Below, one piece after another: positions 61,460 to 64,000 of a stretch of DNA of 64,000 nucleotides (positions are counted from its first letter, which is position 1; each line of letters begins with the position of its first letter). Source of the stretch: Hyalangium versicolor (GTDB taxonomy: Bacteria > Myxococcota > Myxococcia > Myxococcales > Myxococcaceae); NCBI RefSeq assembly GCF_020103695.1, contig NZ_JAHXBF010000004.1, positions 1 through 64,000 of the forward strand, given 5' to 3'. A program made the translations under genes and the position numbers. Below the pieces are notes generated by a model. The model did not search any database. It had not been told where the DNA came from and worked only from the letters and a program-made list of their open reading frames with translations.

Positions 61460-63889
61460 TCAGGAGCTGGTGTGGGCCAGCGAGGGTGCCACCGCCGCGG
61501 CAATGGCGGAGCGCAGCTGCTCCGGAGGCACGGGCTTCTCCAACACCCGGTTGCGCACCGTCCTGACGAAGTGGGTGGCCGCCGGTGTGTAGGCCCCTCC
61601 GGACATGAACACCAACCGCTCGGCCAGATCGGGGGCCTGCTCCAAGAGCTGCTCGTACAGGTCCATCCCCGTCGTCCCGGGCATCTGCAAGTCACACACG
61701 ACGACGTCGATGCGCTGCCCGGAGGCCACCATCTCGAGCGCCTCGCGGCCACCCGTGGCGATGACCACCTCGTAGGCCGGCTCGAGCAGCAGCCGCATGG
61801 ACTGGGCCAGGCGCGGCTCGTCGTCCACGATGAGGACACGCCCTCGGCGTGACAGGGTGTGGGGGTTCGATGAGGGATCCTCGGCCAGGGAACGGGGGGC
61901 TTCGCGAATGGCCCCCTCGGGCGCGGCAGGGAGCAGGACGGTGAAGACGGAGCCATTGCCGGGTTCGCTGCTCACGAGAATCTCCCCTCCGTGGACACGG
62001 ACGATCTGCTGGCAGATGGAGAGCCCCAGGCCGGTACCCTCCTCGAAGGACTTGGTGGTGAAGAAGGGCTCGAAGATGTGCGGGAGCACCTCCGGGTGGA
62101 TGCCGCGTCCCGTGTCCCACACCTCGATCTGGGCCCGGCCATCCGGCGCCGTGCAGGTGTGGATGCGCACCATGTGCTCCTCGGGCTCGCCCTCGGGGAT
62201 GGCCTGCACCGCGTTCACGAGGAGGTTGAGCAGCACCTGCCCCAGGCGCGCCTCGCTCGCCAGCACCAGGGGAATGGACTCGTAGTCCTCCACCAGGCGC
62301 GCCCGGTTGCGCAGCACGTGCCGCACCATCCGGAGCGCAGGCGTGGCCACCTCGCGCAGATCCACGGGCTGGCGGTCCTGCGCGCCCTCGCGGCTGAACA
62401 TCCGGAGGTCCTGGACGATGAGCCGGATGCGCTCGGCGCCCTCCTGGGCCTCGCGGAGCTGCGTGAGCGCGTCCGTCACGCTTCCCCTGCCGCGGAGCAG
62501 GCTGCGCACCGCGCCGCCCAGATTCAGCTCCAGGTAGGCCAGTGGGTTCTGGATCTCATGGCCCACTCCGGCGGCAAGCGTGCCGACAGCAGCCACCCGC
62601 TCGGCGGCCATGAGGCGGGCGCGCAGCTCCTGCGTGGCCGTGACATCCCGATAGGTGAACACCAGGTGCGTCACTCCGCCCTGCGGATCACGCACGGCGG
62701 ACAGCTGCATCTCGCTGTGCAACCGCGAGCCATTCCTGTGCCTCAGCGACACCTGGCCCTGGAAGGGCTCCGCGCCGTGCAGGGCCGCGTCCAGCCGCTG
62801 GCGCGTCTCCGGATCCATCTCTCCCGCGAGCTCCACGGGAGAGCACCCCATCAGCTCCACGAGCCCGATGCCCACCATCGAGCGGAAGGCCTCGTTGGCG
62901 AAGACCACCTTGGGGCCCGAGGGAGACAACGAGCTGATGACCACGCCCTCGCTCACACCCCTCATGGCGGTGGCCAGCAGTTCCACACGCTTCGTGGCGT
63001 CCCGGCGTCCGGCGCTGGCCGCCGCGAGCAGTAAACACGTGGTGGCGCCCACACCGATGAAGAGCTGCCAGAGCAGCAGGGTTTGCGCGATGTACTGCGA
63101 CTCGGACTCGAGCTGCGGGTGCCCCAGCCGAGCCATGGCTCCCCAGAGGGAGAACACGGTGAGGAAGAGGGTGACGAGCGCCACGCCACGAGGCCCGAAG
63201 CGCAGCGCCGCCCACGTGGCCAGGGGGAAGAAGAAGAAAGTGCCGATGTACCAGGAGAACGGCCCCACCAGCGCCGCCGTGAAGAGTCCCAGGCAAACCA
63301 GCAGCGTGCAGCCCGCCAGCGCCAGCGCCTCCACCCGCCGCTCCACGGGCCGCGGCGGCCAGATGAGCAGCAGCACGGGCGTTACCACCACAACGCCCAT
63401 GGCATCCCCGCCCCACCACACCCACACACCCTTCACGAAATCCTTCCAGGGGAGGATTCCCATGGAGGCCAGGCTGGAGCTGCCGATGAGAGCGCTCACC
63501 AGAGAGCACCCTGCAGCCGCCCCGAGGATCAGCGAAACGACGTCCTGGACACGCTCCAGCGTCCTCGAGAAGCCCAGCCGCTTCAGCAGCCACGCCCCGA
63601 GCACCGCCTCCAGGGTGGTGCCCACGCTCACCTCCAGGCTGGCGAGCAGCGGTGCATGCCAGAGCAGGGTTGCCAGGAAGGAGCCCAGGAAGACGCCGGG
63701 CCAGCGCCGCACTCCGAACCAGAGCAGGCCGGCGAGCGCGAGGCCTGAAGCGGGCCACACCGGGCTGACACTCTTGTGAAACAGGGAGAAGGCCAGGCCC
63801 ACCTTCGCCGCCACCATATAAGCGGCAGCGAGCGCGAGCATCGTGAAGATGCCGCGCACGTCGTACGCCCGATCGATGCGTTCACGCAT
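61460..63889 (-). CDS. MASE1-PAS-histidine kinase-REC hybrid sensor kinase
   Basis: 809 residues. The N terminus (about 15-300) has eight or more membrane helices with the MASE1 pattern (GLAFSLFHKSVSPVWPASGLAL, WWGGDAMGVVVVTPVLL). A PAS domain (about 310-425) is followed by HisKA (GTLAAGVGHEIQNPLAYLEL, phospho-His about 445) and HATPase (LLNLLVNAVQAIPEG, VWDTGRGIHPE, FEPFFTTKSFEEGTGLGLSI). A C-terminal receiver (about 695-805) has phospho-acceptor Asp in VVCDLQMPGTTG and Lys in EKPVPP. It should sense a membrane signal and relay it. A GC-rich hairpin at 63916-63931 lies in its leader. Confidence 0.92.
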   Translation of the reverse strand: MRERIDRAYDVRGIFTMLALAAAYMVAAKVGLAFSLFHKSVSPVWPASGLALAGLLWFGVRRWPGVFLGSFLATLLWHAPLLASLEVSVGTTLEAVLGAWLLKRLGFSRTLERVQDVVSLILGAAAGCSLVSALIGSSSLASMGILPWKDFVKGVWVWWGGDAMGVVVVTPVLLLIWPPRPVERRVEALALAGCTLLVCLGLFTAALVGPFSWYIGTFFFFPLATWAALRFGPRGVALVTLFLTVFSLWGAMARLGHPQLESESQYIAQTLLLWQLFIGVGATTCLLLAAASAGRRDATKRVELLATAMRGVSEGVVISSLSPSGPKVVFANEAFRSMVGIGLVELMGCSPVELAGEMDPETRQRLDAALHGAEPFQGQVSLRHRNGSRLHSEMQLSAVRDPQGGVTHLVFTYRDVTATQELRARLMAAERVAAVGTLAAGVGHEIQNPLAYLELNLGGAVRSLLRGRGSVTDALTQLREAQEGAERIRLIVQDLRMFSREGAQDRQPVDLREVATPALRMVRHVLRNRARLVEDYESIPLVLASEARLGQVLLNLLVNAVQAIPEGEPEEHMVRIHTCTAPDGRAQIEVWDTGRGIHPEVLPHIFEPFFTTKSFEEGTGLGLSICQQIVRVHGGEILVSSEPGNGSVFTVLLPAAPEGAIREAPRSLAEDPSSNPHTLSRRGRVLIVDDEPRLAQSMRLLLEPAYEVVIATGGREALEMVASGQRIDVVVCDLQMPGTTGMDLYEQLLEQAPDLAERLVFMSGGAYTPAATHFVRTVRNRVLEKPVPPEQLRSAIAAAVAPSLAHTSS

Positions 63890-64000
63890 CCAGATGGTGC
63901 TTCCCCCCGAAGCTCCCCCGCACGAGCGGGGCGAGTTGTTGAGGATGCATCGAACCCATGCAGTGGGTCAAGGTAACCCCCTCTCCTTCCTGGCAACCGA

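Noticed and set aside
63916..63931. CCCCGC-acga-GCGGGG hairpin before the MASE1 kinase
   Set aside because: Perfect but short, in very GC-rich DNA at the window edge; not enough context to call a regulatory site.

Overview
The window looks like chromosomal DNA of a myxobacterium of the Cystobacter/Archangium/Stigmatella type (suborder Cystobacterineae). The reasons are very high GC with third-position bias, three membrane-anchored Ser/Thr kinases, three hybrid histidine kinases, a DUF2378 (TIGR02265, Myxococcales-restricted) protein, a MYXO-CTERM sorting tail, and many lipoproteins and secreted enzymes. The species call is inference. I saw no rRNA, tRNA, CRISPR array, prophage or polyketide/NRPS cluster.

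Layout. 1-0.25 kb: degraded mobile DNA, namely the end of an ISAzo13-type transposase abutting a tyrosine-recombinase remnant. 0.3-5 kb: a HEAT-repeat protein and a Ser/Thr kinase. 5-6.4 kb: an epoxide-hydrolase-like enzyme divergent from an HxlR regulator. 6.4-8.9 kb: two paralogous acidic lipoproteins flanking an Ig-like MYXO-CTERM protein; each of the three genes carries the same palindrome (CTTCAC-N9-GTGAAG) upstream. 9-11.6 kb: a PEGA-domain kinase and a TPR protein. 11.7-14.7 kb: an amidohydrolase with a TetR-type operator, a convergent TetR gene and a DHFR/RibD-like reductase. 15-17 kb: small membrane proteins, one frameshifted. 17-24 kb: a Svx/AvrXca-like lipoprotein and an operon of c-type-cytochrome and DUF1501 proteins. 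24-32 kb: a CBM32-CBM6-GH99-like hydrolase, a DUF4157-M15 peptidase resembling contractile-injection effectors, a DAC-related nucleotide-binding protein and a response-regulator histidine kinase. 32-34.3 kb: a matrixin metalloprotease with a Cys-rich lipoprotein.

34.6-43 kb holds the most coherent system: urate breakdown. A membrane cytochrome-c urate oxidase (PuuD, here with two heme c motifs), HIU hydrolase, OHCU decarboxylase, allantoinase and allantoicase would take urate to ureidoglycolate. A CitE/malate-synthase-fold protein (DUF6986) sits at the end of the block. Two paralogous secreted trypsin-like proteases lie inside the same co-directional run. Three 21-bp-phased direct repeats lie upstream.

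43-51 kb: GIY-YIG nuclease, a kinase with an atypical catalytic loop, DUF2804, DUF2378, a NatAB-like ABC exporter and a TAP-like hydrolase. 51-64 kb: LEA2-like lipoprotein, EcsC-like protein, two more hybrid histidine kinases, HAD phosphatase, thioredoxin, FKBP, an outer-membrane barrel, glutamine-dependent NAD synthetase, a Lon-substrate-binding-domain protein and a YqaA/VTT membrane protein.
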